A stretch of 64,000 bases of DNA. Source: Ceriagrion tenellum. Taxonomy: Eukaryota; Arthropoda; Insecta; Odonata; Coenagrionidae. Numbering within the stretch: position 1 is the stretch's first letter; each line of letters opens with the position of its first letter. Location: assembly GCA_963169105.1 (NCBI GenBank), contig OY720639.1, positions 90,812,593 through 90,876,592 of the forward strand, given 5' to 3'. The position numbers were made by a program, and so were the translations under genes. The notes under the pieces are model-generated. The model saw nothing but the letters and a program-made list of their open reading frames with translations, had not been told where the DNA came from and searched no databases. This document shows, piece by piece, positions 44,773 through 55,299 of this stretch.

Positions 44773-45355
44773 TTAAAGTAGTTTCAGCGAGATAATTCCC
44801 TAGTTACAATGGAGGCCGTATTCGAATGATCCGTTTTTATTTCAGCAGCAGTAGGAAGCATGAATTATATATTGCATTGTCAGTGGTGCAAATAAATACA
44901 TTTATAGAATTGAAATTCTAAGTAATTAAATGAAAATATCCATAATAAATTATAATTTCACTAATTTTCTCCACGTAAGTAGGTATAAAACTCTTTCACA
45001 ACGGAAGATTTTTTGATGAGGTTTTCACAACGGAAGATTTTTGATCGCGGTAACAGGATGATTTATTTAAAAAAATGGTCGATAATACATAATAACTGCA
45101 TGCTGTTATTTTTTTACGAAGTCTAGGTGTTAAAAATTCTACATTTTTTAAATGTAGTATTTCTAACACCTAGAGTGCATACACGAACCATTTCCCATGC
45201 AAAACGGCTCATATTTTTCGTCAAAAATCTCGGAAAGTGGTTCAGAAAGCGGGTGATATTTCTTTAAACTCTGGAAGGGCGATACATTTTTCTACAAAAT
45301 GAGACCAAATTTACTGATTTCCATGTGAAATAAAATTATGCTTAAACTACCTTAA
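44773..45355. mobile_element. TTAA-flanked MITE, family A, copy 5, with internal inverted duplication
   Basis: 583 bp between TTAA at 44773-44776 and 45352-45355. Same orientation and block order as the copy at 20243. Two local changes are visible: a tandem duplication of 'TTCACAACGGAAGATTTTT' near 44995-45045, and a 25-bp inverted duplication at 45121-45175 ('TCTAGGTGTTAAAAATTCTA' and its near complement). Confidence 0.8.
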
Positions 45356-45479
45356 TACCGGTATCAGGGAAACTTAAACACACCTGGATTGAAACTTTCC
45401 TTCAAAAGAGATTCCATTTTATCTTTCAGATGATTTAATGGTTACATTTACAAAAGCACAACTTAAAAAACACACACAC

Positions 45480-45513
45480 GACCCGGGTTTCAACGCTTGA
45501 GCGTCATCTTCAG
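45480..45513 (-). ncRNA. hammerhead ribozyme motif, best-formed copy, in a Penelope-like 3' end
   Basis: Minus strand: helix I GCAC pairs with GUGU on the far side. Then CUGAAGA, extra U, helix II GACGC/GCGUU with a 4-base loop, GAAA, the palindrome CCCGGG and UC. All core bases are intact and both helices I and II are supported. The very short helix III is the known habit of hammerheads in Penelope-like elements. It lies 66 bp beyond the end of the GIY-YIG reading frame on the same strand. Confidence 0.75.
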
Positions 45514-45578
45514 GTGCTTTTTCCGGGTTTTCAAATTGTTATATATATGCTTGGTAGGAGGTGGGTGGAGGTGAGTGA

Positions 45579-45941
45579 TTAGGGTGGTGTGGATGCGGGT
45601 TGGTCAGGACCAGTGATTGGCGGGGAGTTTAGCGGGGGAGGGGGGAGGGAAATTCGGGAGGCGGCTGTGAGGATGGGAGATGAGGACGGGTACAAATACT
45701 CATTTAAAATCTTCGAGTCAGGGTCATGTAATGTCTTTGAAATTTCGAGCTGCTCAAGTGAGTCAAGCACACGTCTGTGGGTTGCAAAACATAAAATATC
45801 AAGATTAAAATCACTGTGGTGGTCATGGTTTAAAAGGTGTTTGGAAAAATTGCTCTTAAGTTCACAATTATGAAAATAGGCTGATTGGTGCTCTTTGACT
45901 CTTACGTTAAAGTTAGGGGCAGTTTGACCCACATATATATT
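45579..45941 (-). pseudogene. Penelope-like retroelement, GIY-YIG endonuclease C-terminal region
   Basis: The minus strand reads IYVGQTAPNFNVRVKEH, then KSNFSKHLLNHDH, then RRVLDSLEQLEISKTL. The YVGQT...R.KEH core followed by a spaced SKHL..H and LE.LEI is the signature of the GIY-YIG domain that follows the reverse transcriptase in Penelope-like elements. There it cuts target DNA for priming. The reverse transcriptase and the first part of the domain (the GIY tyrosine) are missing. The frame stays open after LEI through a proline/serine-rich stretch to 45579, which may be non-coding 3' sequence. 5'-truncated copy. Confidence 0.85.
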
Positions 45942-45944
45942 CCA

Positions 45945-48170
45945 TTTTAATCACCCTACGGCTGTGTATCATTCAGAGAACATTCGGAGAATGTGAAATC
46001 CTAAAAGAGCATTAAAAATGTATGGAAACTAGTTACCCCAAACTGGGCCTCTGAAAAATAACACTTCAACGGACGCGAGATTACTGCTAACAGCTCATTC
46101 CATTACCAGGGAGCGTGAAATAATTGTGAATTTCTTGGATAGCGTCGCCACTGGATGACTAACTACCGCTGTCCTTTCAACCAGAGGACCATCAAGCATG
46201 CACCGCGGCCGATTGAAGCTGAAATCGGATGAGACCAATAACGACACTCTGCGTGCATATCCTCCCAGTGCGCAATCGAATCGGCGAGAGAACATTGTGG
46301 CCAATAGCGCATACAATCCCGAGGATTCTAGGCAAAGCTTCGAAAAGCGTTGTTATGATTTGCAAGGGGTGGAAAAGAGTGAGTAATCCAACTCGGAGAG
46401 GCATGTTCCCTCCGGAAATGGGTCACCCGCAAAGCGACGTTCTTTTGTCGCATCGCTCCACAATTTTCCATTGTTCCTCCGCGCGGGACGGGCGAGAAGG
46501 AGACAGCAGGGCTACCAAAATATTCACAAGACGGTGGGCCGTTCATTGAATTAAGAGGTGTTTAAGGGAGGGAATTTTCACGGTTCCTCTTAATTGTATC
46601 TCGAAAAAAAAGGGTCAGCTGGAAAATTGGGAAAAATCCCACCATTTTAGGGCGCGTTCACAAGATGCACGTGCCCGCGCAAGTACGTGCCTGGAAAGCT
46701 GCGCGAACAAATGCCGCAAAATAGAACGGGCTATTTATTGGCCACGCACTGATGCATTAGCGCAATTTTGAGCGTTCACACGATGCAATTTTAATGGTGA
46801 ACGTGCTCACGCAGCAACTCGCGCGGATTAATGCATCGGCTTTAGAATACGAGAGAGGAAAATTATTTAAAAACATTTTTTAAAGACATACATGAAAGTT
46901 GCTCACAAATGTACGTTGCATCATGTCGTTATTTTTCACAGAGAAAAGTGTCCTTGGCTCAATATATCAAAACTAATAAATATGATAATAATAAGTAATA
47001 AATACTCATACACTTAAAATTCATAACTACAATAATATTTGAAAAAATAGTTATGTGAAAAAAAGCCCGTCATTGGGAAGCTTTGTCATTATCTTCTAGT
47101 TCCACACAAACGTCACAAGACAATCCAAACTTATCCCCCATCAGACGAATTTATATACATATAAAACTGGTGCAGGTGAGATTATCTGACGAGCACAGCT
47201 AGTCGCTCCGTTCAACATCAACTCTGGAAATTATTATGGGATTTAAGCAAAGAAGAAGATGAAAGATTAACTGAAGACAAAGAGAATCCCAAGTGAAGAA
47301 ATGAGTTAGAAAAAGATAGGAAAGAAAAAGATAGAAAAAGAAAGGAATATTCTGAGAATAAAATAGAGGAATACAAACTATAAACCTCTGAAGATCCAAC
47401 AGTCTCCATAAAATATAACTAATAAATATGGAGCAATGAATGGAATGAATAACTGCGGAAGAGCAAAGATGAAATACATGAGGAAAATGATGAGTGGCAT
47501 CAAACAGTAAAGACAGGTGGGAATGAAGAGGAAACTAAAAGGAGTTAGGAGTGGACTACAGCAAGTGATTCGGCTCTCGCCGCAGGATTACAACTTCCGC
47601 CCAGGTCTCAAGCTTTCGCTTATAACCGGGGCTAGGAAGAGGTGGAAAGGAAGGATGGGTAGGGAAGGTTAGCGGAACCGCAGCCCCTTCGAGGCCGACA
47701 CCATTGAGGCGGATTGAGGTCAAAAGGACCTCAATTGGGCCTCCGCCTCCCCGAAATGCTCGTATTAGTTTGGTTACCCCAAACAACTGAGACGAGTGGC
47801 CGTCGGTCTCGCTTTCGCGAAGAACCTACCGCACCTCTTCGTGAACCGAGAGAGCCCGTTGCCCAAATCTTTGGCATTAGGTATCTCTCTGACTCACTAT
47901 ACGGGTTGACGCCATGCGGTCTGCCGAAGTACGTCCTCGAGTCGGGGATCACCGGACCCATGGAGGGTCAATTTGGACCAATTCTGGTCAAAGCGTGAGT
48001 ACATCCCTCCTCTCAGTAGTTTTTGTCAACCCCTAGTGGACAACAGCAGCAAACCATTAAGGTAGACGGAATGGGAACTGCGCCATTAGACTGTAGACAG
48101 ACAACAAAAATCACAATGATGTTGGTTATCCCTGCCATTTCCTATTCTATATCAATTTCATTATTTAATA
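45945..48170. other. no confirmed gene; two possible exon-like patches
   Basis: 46198-46378 is an open patch ending at a donor-like GA|GTGAGT. 47714-47990 is an open GC-rich patch ending at AAAGC|GTGAGT. Neither encodes anything I recognise. 46640-46820 has repeated 'GCGTTCACA...GATGCA' words and may be a MITE. 47235-47350 is purine-rich. Confidence 0.3.
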
Positions 48171-48174
48171 AATA

Positions 48175-48465
48175 CTATGTTTCAGAGCGAACCAGAGAAT
48201 ATTATCATGACGCCTCACTACATCTCTGGTCTGACAGATGCGATAAATAAGAAAAAAACATTTCCGAACAGATGGGTGCAAACATTCGTTCTTTTCGCTC
48301 ACAGTGCACGTTAACAATAAAAACTGAGCTCCACTAAATACACTCACATAATACTCGTCACCATTTCACCTCCCAAAACCTTACGTCTATATACAGCTGG
48401 TGTCCTAACACTCCCTTACCACACACCTATGCGGCGGCTCGCAGGGAACTATGTAGATGTAGAAA
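48175..48465 (+). mobile_element. L2/CR1-like LINE 3' end
   Basis: Starts in the C-terminal coding tail ('CGCCTCACTACATCTCTGGT') and continues through the 3' untranslated end to 'CGGCGGCTCGCAGGGAACTA' and TGTAGATGTAG. Same 3' end as 59775-60405. Confidence 0.7.
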
Positions 48466-48469
48466 TTAA

Positions 48470-50930
48470 TACTTTAACGTGTGATAGATATATCTATAAG
48501 GGGATAAATTGTTAATTTAAGGGTTTCGAGAGCACATAAAATTTTTGTAGGGGTGAGGGGAATAAAAAATGTGGGGGAACCACTGGCCTATCGAATGGGA
48601 GCCTATAGCACTCGGATTCAATACCTGGGCATTAGAGAGGAAATTAACTTTTTTGGAGCCCAGCCCAAGATTCAAAACCGGCAGCAGAGCAGCATTATTT
48701 CACCCTTTCCATTGATTCATTCGCGTAATATTCACACTCAGAATGACACGGTATTCAGCGCGGGACACTCTCGCTAGAGCGGCGGCAGTGGAGTGGGGGT
48801 GGAGACGAGAGACGTCTCTGAAATGCTTGCAGAGACGAAAGAAAACACCCGAGGCGGTACGAAATAAAAGAAAGAAATGCAAAAAAGAAAGGTAAGAGAT
48901 TGCATCCAAGCGGGCGCGCGCGCCCAGACGCGAATCTACGTCACCTAGCGCCGAGCCAGACGTAAATAGTAATCATTTTCTTTCTCGGAATGCTTACTAC
49001 TGCAAACGGGGCGGAGAGTTCTCTCGCCAACCGACACCGAATAGCTTAAAGGCCGACGAAGTGAGTGGGTGGATGTGAGGACGGGGGGGGCGGGGGGAGG
49101 CACAAAAAGACACTGAACCAGACAGACGTAGCTGACGAGGCCGTGGGACGGTTTGCCGTGGACGTATTTTTATTTTTTTTATTTTCGCTTGCAAAACGTC
49201 TGCGCCAGAAATAACAAAACGACATCGCGAATCGTGCGACATGCAATTTTAAGTAGCGGGAGCCAGTGAAAGCGCCTAGTGGGGAAGGCGCTTTTAAATA
49301 ATGCCGGCAAACACACGGGGATGGGGAACGGGGGAGATGATGGGGGTATGACGGGAGCCCCGCTACCACTCTCCCAGAGCTTGGGACACCCTTGAACGTA
49401 AGACGTCGTCGCAAGGCGACGCGGAAGACTGAGAAGAGCACAATGAAACGGTGACATGGTGACAATTCTTTCTCGAAATTTCGTTCCCAAACACCCAACG
49501 GAAGGGTCATGAAGTTTTGAACCAACGTGCAAAGAAACGCAGAGGCTTTATTCGTGAGGAATCACTTCGTCGATTGAGTGACTTCATTTGTAGAGTTATT
49601 CATTTACTTTTTCGACGTAAGGATGGGAAATATACGGCCGTCCATAGAAATATGAATAAATGATAGAGCACGCATCTACGTGGCCGATATTTCAAATTTA
49701 ATCGACGGTATTTTCATCAATATTTTCACCAATAATACGTCAAGGAGTGCTCATAAATTAAGGGAGAGATTAGGGCTTAAAATAAATTGCGCTTTTACCA
49801 TTTACTTCTATTCCATTGATTTCCAAGATATTAATTAAGAAACAGGAAGAAAATTACATATTTTAAGTCAGCAAGAATCCAATATTTGAAATTAAATTTT
49901 GATTTTACGCCGAGTCTAAAGAATAATGGTTGCCAGAACCTTTAAGAGTCATTTGAGAAAGAAAGTCAAAAGACGGTGAGTTCAAACGGTTGATAAACCG
50001 ATTTATACCCTACCGCAGACAGAAAGTCTTTCATTTAATTATTTCTAATGGCGTTATTAACTGTTCATTATGTATTAATTATAGGGATTTGAGCCAAGGG
50101 AAGCGGTAAGAGGAGGAGGAGGTATAGGTTTTATAAAAATATTCAGCCATACGTACAAACGAGTTGTGTTCCTTCAGACGATCTGACAGCTCCTACATAC
50201 CAACGTTTACTTTTCTACAGAATCCCCTTTCCGTATTCGATTTTACTGCAGAAGTATACACCTCTCTTTCTTCTCCTCATCTCTCTACTTTAACTCCGTC
50301 GAGATTTAAATACATTATTGCTATGAAACATCTTAGATTTTACCAGAGTATCTACTGAATAAATGTCTCTGTTATTCCACCGGGTTAGCTGCTCCATTTC
50401 TTCCGACGTTTCGGAATGCAACTTGTTCTCCATCCTATGGAGCTCTGAATACCGTCCTCTCAATTTGTCCGGTATATAAATATATTCACTCCTCAACTCA
50501 ATTCAACACGGCGACTCAACCGTAAAAGTCAGCAGCAGCGGAGCATTGCATCAGGAGGACCATGTCAAACAGTGGGAAGGAGCCAAACTCCCCTCACGCA
50601 TGGTTATTGGGACCGCCTGGTCAAGGAAACCACATTTTCCGCTTACAACCAAACAACTTTAACCAGGAACCTAGTTTCCATTTCAGTAATGCCAGGTGAC
50701 CCACCATCAAAACCATTGAATACGTAAGCGAAAGCTGGAAAACGAATATACGCCAGAGCTAATCAGATAGCACCCAGGGAGTGGAGAACACATACCGACT
50801 GGCCAAATTTAGAAGACAACATTCAAGACCCCTAATAATGGAGCACAAGTCGTTCTCCGAAATATAGGGAGATATGGAGATTCTAATCCGGTGAAATAAC
50901 TAAGAGACCTTTATCCACAATACTTACTGT
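48470..50930. other. no gene recognised; GC-rich block at 48780-49530
   Basis: 48780-49530 is CpG-rich, with a (CG)n stretch 'GCGGGCGCGCGCGCCC' at 48909-48924 and a G-rich run at 49083. The minus frame of 159 codons there ends in proline-rich low complexity and has no domain. 49540-50930 is AT-rich without recognisable content. Confidence 0.4.
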
Positions 50931-50939
50931 TTATTAAGA

Positions 50940-51495
50940 ACTTAGCGTACTTCTCCCCACTTTGCTATATGGTAGTTAAACATGGGTACGTCAGGATGGA
51001 CATAAGAGTAGACTAAACGCCGTGGGTATCAGTTATCTGAGGAGTGTTTGCGGCAAAAGTAGGATGGATAGGGTCAGGAATGAGTGGGTCATGAATGAAT
51101 GTGTGTTAAATGCTCCAGTAATGGACGCGTATGAAAGGAGTGTGCTTCGTTGGTTAGGCCATGTTGAGAGAATGGATGAGAGTCGAATAACGAAACAGAT
51201 ATATGAGAGTAGAATGAATGGTGTGAGAGGTAGAGGTAGGCCGAAAAAGTTGTGGTTGAATGTGGTTGAGGAAATTCTTAGGAGGAGGAATATTAGAAGT
51301 CTTAAAAACAAGAGGGCGTGTATGAAGCAGTGTATGGGGGTAAATGAGTCAAAAGAGGTTTGCAAGGATAGGTCAGTATTAGTCAGAGGAAATTATTGAA
51401 GCAGAGTTAGGTGTACAATTATGTATTAACGAGTGAAACATTTTGACTGTGCCTACCCCGAAAGGGAACGGCGAGATTGGTATGTATGTATGATG
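50940..51495 (+). pseudogene. LINE reverse transcriptase tail (LINE family a), copy 3
   Basis: The frame 51022-51399 is open for 125 codons: SYLRSVCGKSRMDRVRNEWV, SVLRWLGHVERMDESRITK, NGVRGRGRPKKLWLNVVEEI and KRACMKQCMGVNESKEVCK. The 3' end carries the shared 'CCTACCCCGAAAGGGAACGG' and TATGTATGTATG. It is the least damaged of the three family a tails but still lacks the catalytic domains. Confidence 0.85.
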
Positions 51496-51591
51496 TTAGA
51501 ACTTTTAATATTTGTATTTATTTGCTTTATTTTCGATAAAATAAAACTGTCTTTTGTCGCTTGGAAGTATTCCATGGTTAATAAATTGTAT

Positions 51592-51735
51592 TCATAAAAC
51601 TTTTACAATACCACGTAAATAAATAAAAAATACACGACCCGGGTTTCGACGGACCTGATGATGACGATCATTCGTCGAAACCAGAGTCATGTCTCTTTTA
51701 TTTATTTATGCGGTATTTAAAAGTTTTGTGAATAT
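51592..51735. repeat. foldback element carrying a hammerhead-like motif
   Basis: Arms at about 51592-51652 and 51673-51735 are inverted copies: 'ATAAAACTTTTACAATACC' outside, 'AAATAAATAAAAAATACACG' then 'ACCCGGGTTTCGAC' inside. The centre holds CCTGATGATGACG. Same plan as the element at 27644-27829. Confidence 0.7.
51655..51688 (+). ncRNA. hammerhead-like ribozyme motif
   Basis: Plus strand: CUGAUGA, extra U, helix II GACGA/UCGUC (5 bp, 4-base loop), GAAA, CCAGAG, UC. Core bases are intact. Helix I (GAC with GUC) needs a 2-base bulge, so activity is uncertain. Confidence 0.6.
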
Positions 51736-51739
51736 AATC

Positions 51740-52465
51740 TGCTTTCGATAGTTATTTTAGTTCTACATGAATAAGGTCAGCCAGTGTAAAAGGCCTAGGT
51801 GTTGTTTTTGGTGTTAAAATAAATAAATAAACTAGCAAGACTATCTTTTTCGACGTTCTTCCGCTGACAAAATTAGGAAAGAATAGCGAAGTCTAAAAAA
51901 ACGAGCTCTCGTGACTAAAATGAGAAAAGTTCAACAAAACAATGGAATGGTTTGAGCACAGTCAAAAATTACATTGGGGTTTAATTTTCAACATCTGTTG
52001 CGCGCCGTAATTGAGTGAAAACATGTTTGTTTCATCCTTAGATCCATTTCCTCACAGCGCTCCATTGAATGAGTTATATCGAGCTTCCTGATTCAGAGGG
52101 TACTCGATAGAAGGAAACTTATATAAGAGGACGCTAACGGTTGAAATTTTCTCTAAAAGCAGCAACAGCGGCCCACACGGAATGAATTCTCCACTTTTAC
52201 GTTTTCGGCACTTAGCACCTCTCGCCATTCCCAGCGAACCGTCCCGATCCGCCGAAGGTAGCAAATTTTAACACCGTTTGCTCTTGCCATTAGCGGGCCC
52301 GAACAGCGACAAGGGAGCGACGCCCCCTGCGAGCTGCCCTCATCTTATGAAGCCACTTGTGACACGAGGACGAGGATGAGAAATGTTCGAATGGACGCGT
52401 AGGAGAGATGGCATTGACTGCGTTCCAACCCCCGAGAAAGGCGTACTCGCCGCGCAAGTAATCTT
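51740..52465. other. no gene recognised
   Basis: AT-rich to 52200 and then GC-rich, with no recognisable frame. Confidence 0.4.
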
Positions 52466-52481
52466 TTTCAGTTGTCTTGCG

Positions 52482-53229
52482 GGCTAGGTGGCAGGCAAAA
52501 AAATGTGGGGGCGGGCGCGCGAGTCCGGAACTGTTCGAAGGCCTCCGCTGCCGGGGGGCGAGGAACTGTTACCGAGCAAAACAAATCAAAAGACTCCTAC
52601 TCACACTTCAGCCACCGTTTCCATTAAATTCAGTACATCAGAACACTTACCTGAAAAGAAAAAGAAAGCGTCGATTAGCGAGAACTAAAATTGTAGCATT
52701 TTAGTCATTGTAACAAGTTTAACTCAGACTTATACCACGATACAAGGTTTATGCTGACGGTACACCAAACCGAAGCCCAAACTTAAGTTTCTTAATAAAC
52801 AAGAAATTTATAGGGCTATTATCTTTTACAAATGTTTTGGGGGGCTAGGAAGCAGGCCTAAAATTTGTGGGGGTGGGCGCCTTTTGTTCTAGTTGGGTAC
52901 TGTTCGAAGGCCTCCGCTGCCGAATGGCGGGAAACTGCCACCGAGAGGGGGGTTCTAGCTCGGCGTTTCCGCGATTTTTATCCATCAGCCGAGAAAACCG
53001 TATGGCCTACAATGAGAGAGACCCTGTGGTGATGAGGTTTGATAACACAGCAAGCAGAATCAGAATGTTCACACAACGGTGGTCAGAGAGTCACTGAATT
53101 TTCGAAACTCTATGCCATGACTACTATACCCCGATTATCAACTTGACGATGACTTGAAACTTTTTCTTCGCTCACCGCCACAAACTTTAGTCCTGCCTCC
53201 TAGTCCCCAAAAGATTTGAAAAAAAATAA
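52482..53229. mobile_element. composite of family C TIR element and segment T
   Basis: A truncated family C left end (52482-52573, 'GGCCTCCGCTGCCGG') is joined to segment T (52575-52817) and then to a full family C element (52818-53229) with termini 'GGGGCTAGGAAGCAGGCC' and the complement of 'GCCTCCTAGTCCCC'. The T-C order is the same at 1438-2022. Confidence 0.65.
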
Positions 53230-53234
53230 ACGGC

Positions 53235-54700
53235 TAGTATGGGCGAGCACGAGGTACGGCTTAATAAACGGCCGTACCAATCGTAATAATCCACCATGGC
53301 GTTCTCGCGAAGCCGCACTAAATATTTATGTTAGTTTTAAAATATACTTATATCGACTTAATGTTGGTCATTATTCTGTACATCACCGCAACTGCAATGT
53401 TAGTTTCTTACATGTTTAATGAAAAAAATGTTCCACGAGTTTCATTGATAATGAGAAAATCTTTATTTGCCCAATGCCATCATTTTTAGACCTGTTCAGC
53501 CCTGATTACATCTATTTGATAGAGGTTTTTATTCTGTGTGACATTATTTATTTCAGTTTGACAATGTGCTTTTGTTAATAAAGCTTATGTACGCAAACCG
53601 ATATGCTTTAGCTCTGGCGGCGACCGCATCCAAGTACAAGCAGTAGCTGTCCGTTTCAATTCGTTACTACACCTTCTCAGAACACCACTAACATATCTGA
53701 CCCATAGTACATGGTACGTTCTAAGGGCTGTACTGGGATTGGAACACGGGCATAAACCCGTACTAAAAATGCGAAATCTTCCCACTTTCAGGACATGGTG
53801 TCACGTTAAGAAACTTTGGACCAACTCCACGTCGACTAAACGGCTGGGTCGGGTACATTTCATCAACGAAAGTAGGATTTGTTCAACCAAATAAACAAAT
53901 ATGTTCACTTCAGTTATTCTTTCGACCAGATTAGTCAGACCAGAGCCACCTGAAACCTACCCAAATCGGCAGATCTCAACCAAAAGCCCCGAGTATGAGG
54001 CACGTGTCAAGAGTGATCCTTTTTATCCATTATATGTCCCATATATGGGGGCTTCAATGTGGGATTACTCAATGATATATGAAGCAGTTCTTCTTGTTAC
54101 ATGGATTTGTGGGAGAATCAAAGAGGAGGCTGGCGGGGGAAGAGGAGAGGAGGAACAAGGGGGACAAGTCTGGAAAGAGAACAATTACGCGAGCATCCAC
54201 AAGTGGGCAAGAATGCAGTCTCCGGCGGCTAGTCGAGACCGACCTTCCCTCCGCTCTCAGTATCTATCCTTCAAGAGTGTCTCGACGCGCACGACTCGAC
54301 GTCTTGGTCCGAGGAAGAAGATGATGATGACGGGAAGCGGGAGCAGAGACAGACAGAAGAAGGAGGAGGAGCTATCTTCTCTCCCCCCCCCCAGACTTTC
54401 TCGGTTGAGAAATGTGAAAGCTTACAAGGGTTCCCCCGACTCGGAAGGAGGCTCGCCGACGTCGGGCGGCGGAGGCGGGATAGACGGGGCCCGGCTAGAC
54501 TGATTGTCCTCCTCGCTTATTATGGCGGTGGTGTCGATGTGACGACCGCAACCCCCATACCCGAGACTGCTGCCAGACTGGCTCGATGCGAGACAAAAAG
54601 GAATACGCGCGCGGCAAATGCGGTGCAGTCAAGAATGGCTGTCGGTGCATCGTAAAGCACTGGGCGATGGGAAAATAAGGGTTGCAAGCGGGAACATTTG
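53235..54700. other. no confirmed gene; long open frame of unclear status
   Basis: The plus-strand frame 53901-54503 (200 codons) starts with ordinary-looking protein and turns into Gly/Glu/Arg/Ser-rich low complexity. 54110-54490 is purine-rich. No domain or splice context convinces me. 53460-53580 is AT-rich. Confidence 0.3.
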
Positions 54701-54709
54701 AGGAAATTT

Positions 54710-55292
54710 AACCCTACATTAGTGACGTGCATTATTGGGACATGAGTGAAGACGTCGGCCTACTGGACCGATTAGGACTTCTGAGTCTTTAAAAAAGATG
54801 AATTTTTGTTTTTGTTTAATTTTGAATAAGTTTTTTCTTAAATGATCTCTAAATAGCAGCATTCAAACGTGAGCTTAAAAAATATTTATTCAAAATTTTT
54901 ACAACAAAAAGAGAAGATACTTTCGTTTTTATTGAATATAAGTAATACAGTAAATGGAGAGACTGGGGCATTTATTTTCCTCATATGTGCGAAAAAGTCG
55001 AAAAAACTCATCCGTATAAAAAAGGATTCATTTCCATTATACGTCAGGTATTTCTTATCCGCATTTTCAGCATATAATCTCGTACATAACACAACAAAGT
55101 AGGTAGTATTGAACGACATGAGTGGTAACATGATGGTCTGCTGCACAGAATTTAGCTACATGTGGCGATATGCTAGCAATAAGTAATTTTTTGGCTCGTA
55201 TATCGAAGGAGCTGCATAAAATAAGAAGCCACTGAAGCGCATGAATCGCAAAACTTCATACTCCACCAGCGTCACCAGAAAGACTATATCAA
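54710..55292. mobile_element. interspersed element family H, uninterrupted copy
   Basis: About 580 bp from 'TAACCCTACATTAGTGACGT' to 'CACCAGAAAGACTATA'. 'GACATGAGTG' occurs near both the left end (54739) and in the right part (55118). It supplies the empty-site reference for the broken copy at 28435-30068. The overlapping frames are chance in AT-rich sequence. Confidence 0.65.
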
Positions 55293-55299
55293 CGGTCGG

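Noticed and set aside
48997..49532. 159-codon minus frame
   Set aside because: It lies in a CpG/GC block, ends in proline runs from a homopolymer, and has no domain.
53901..54503. 200-codon plus frame
   Set aside because: The second half is low-complexity from a purine-rich stretch and the first half has no recognisable domain. Kept only as an open question.
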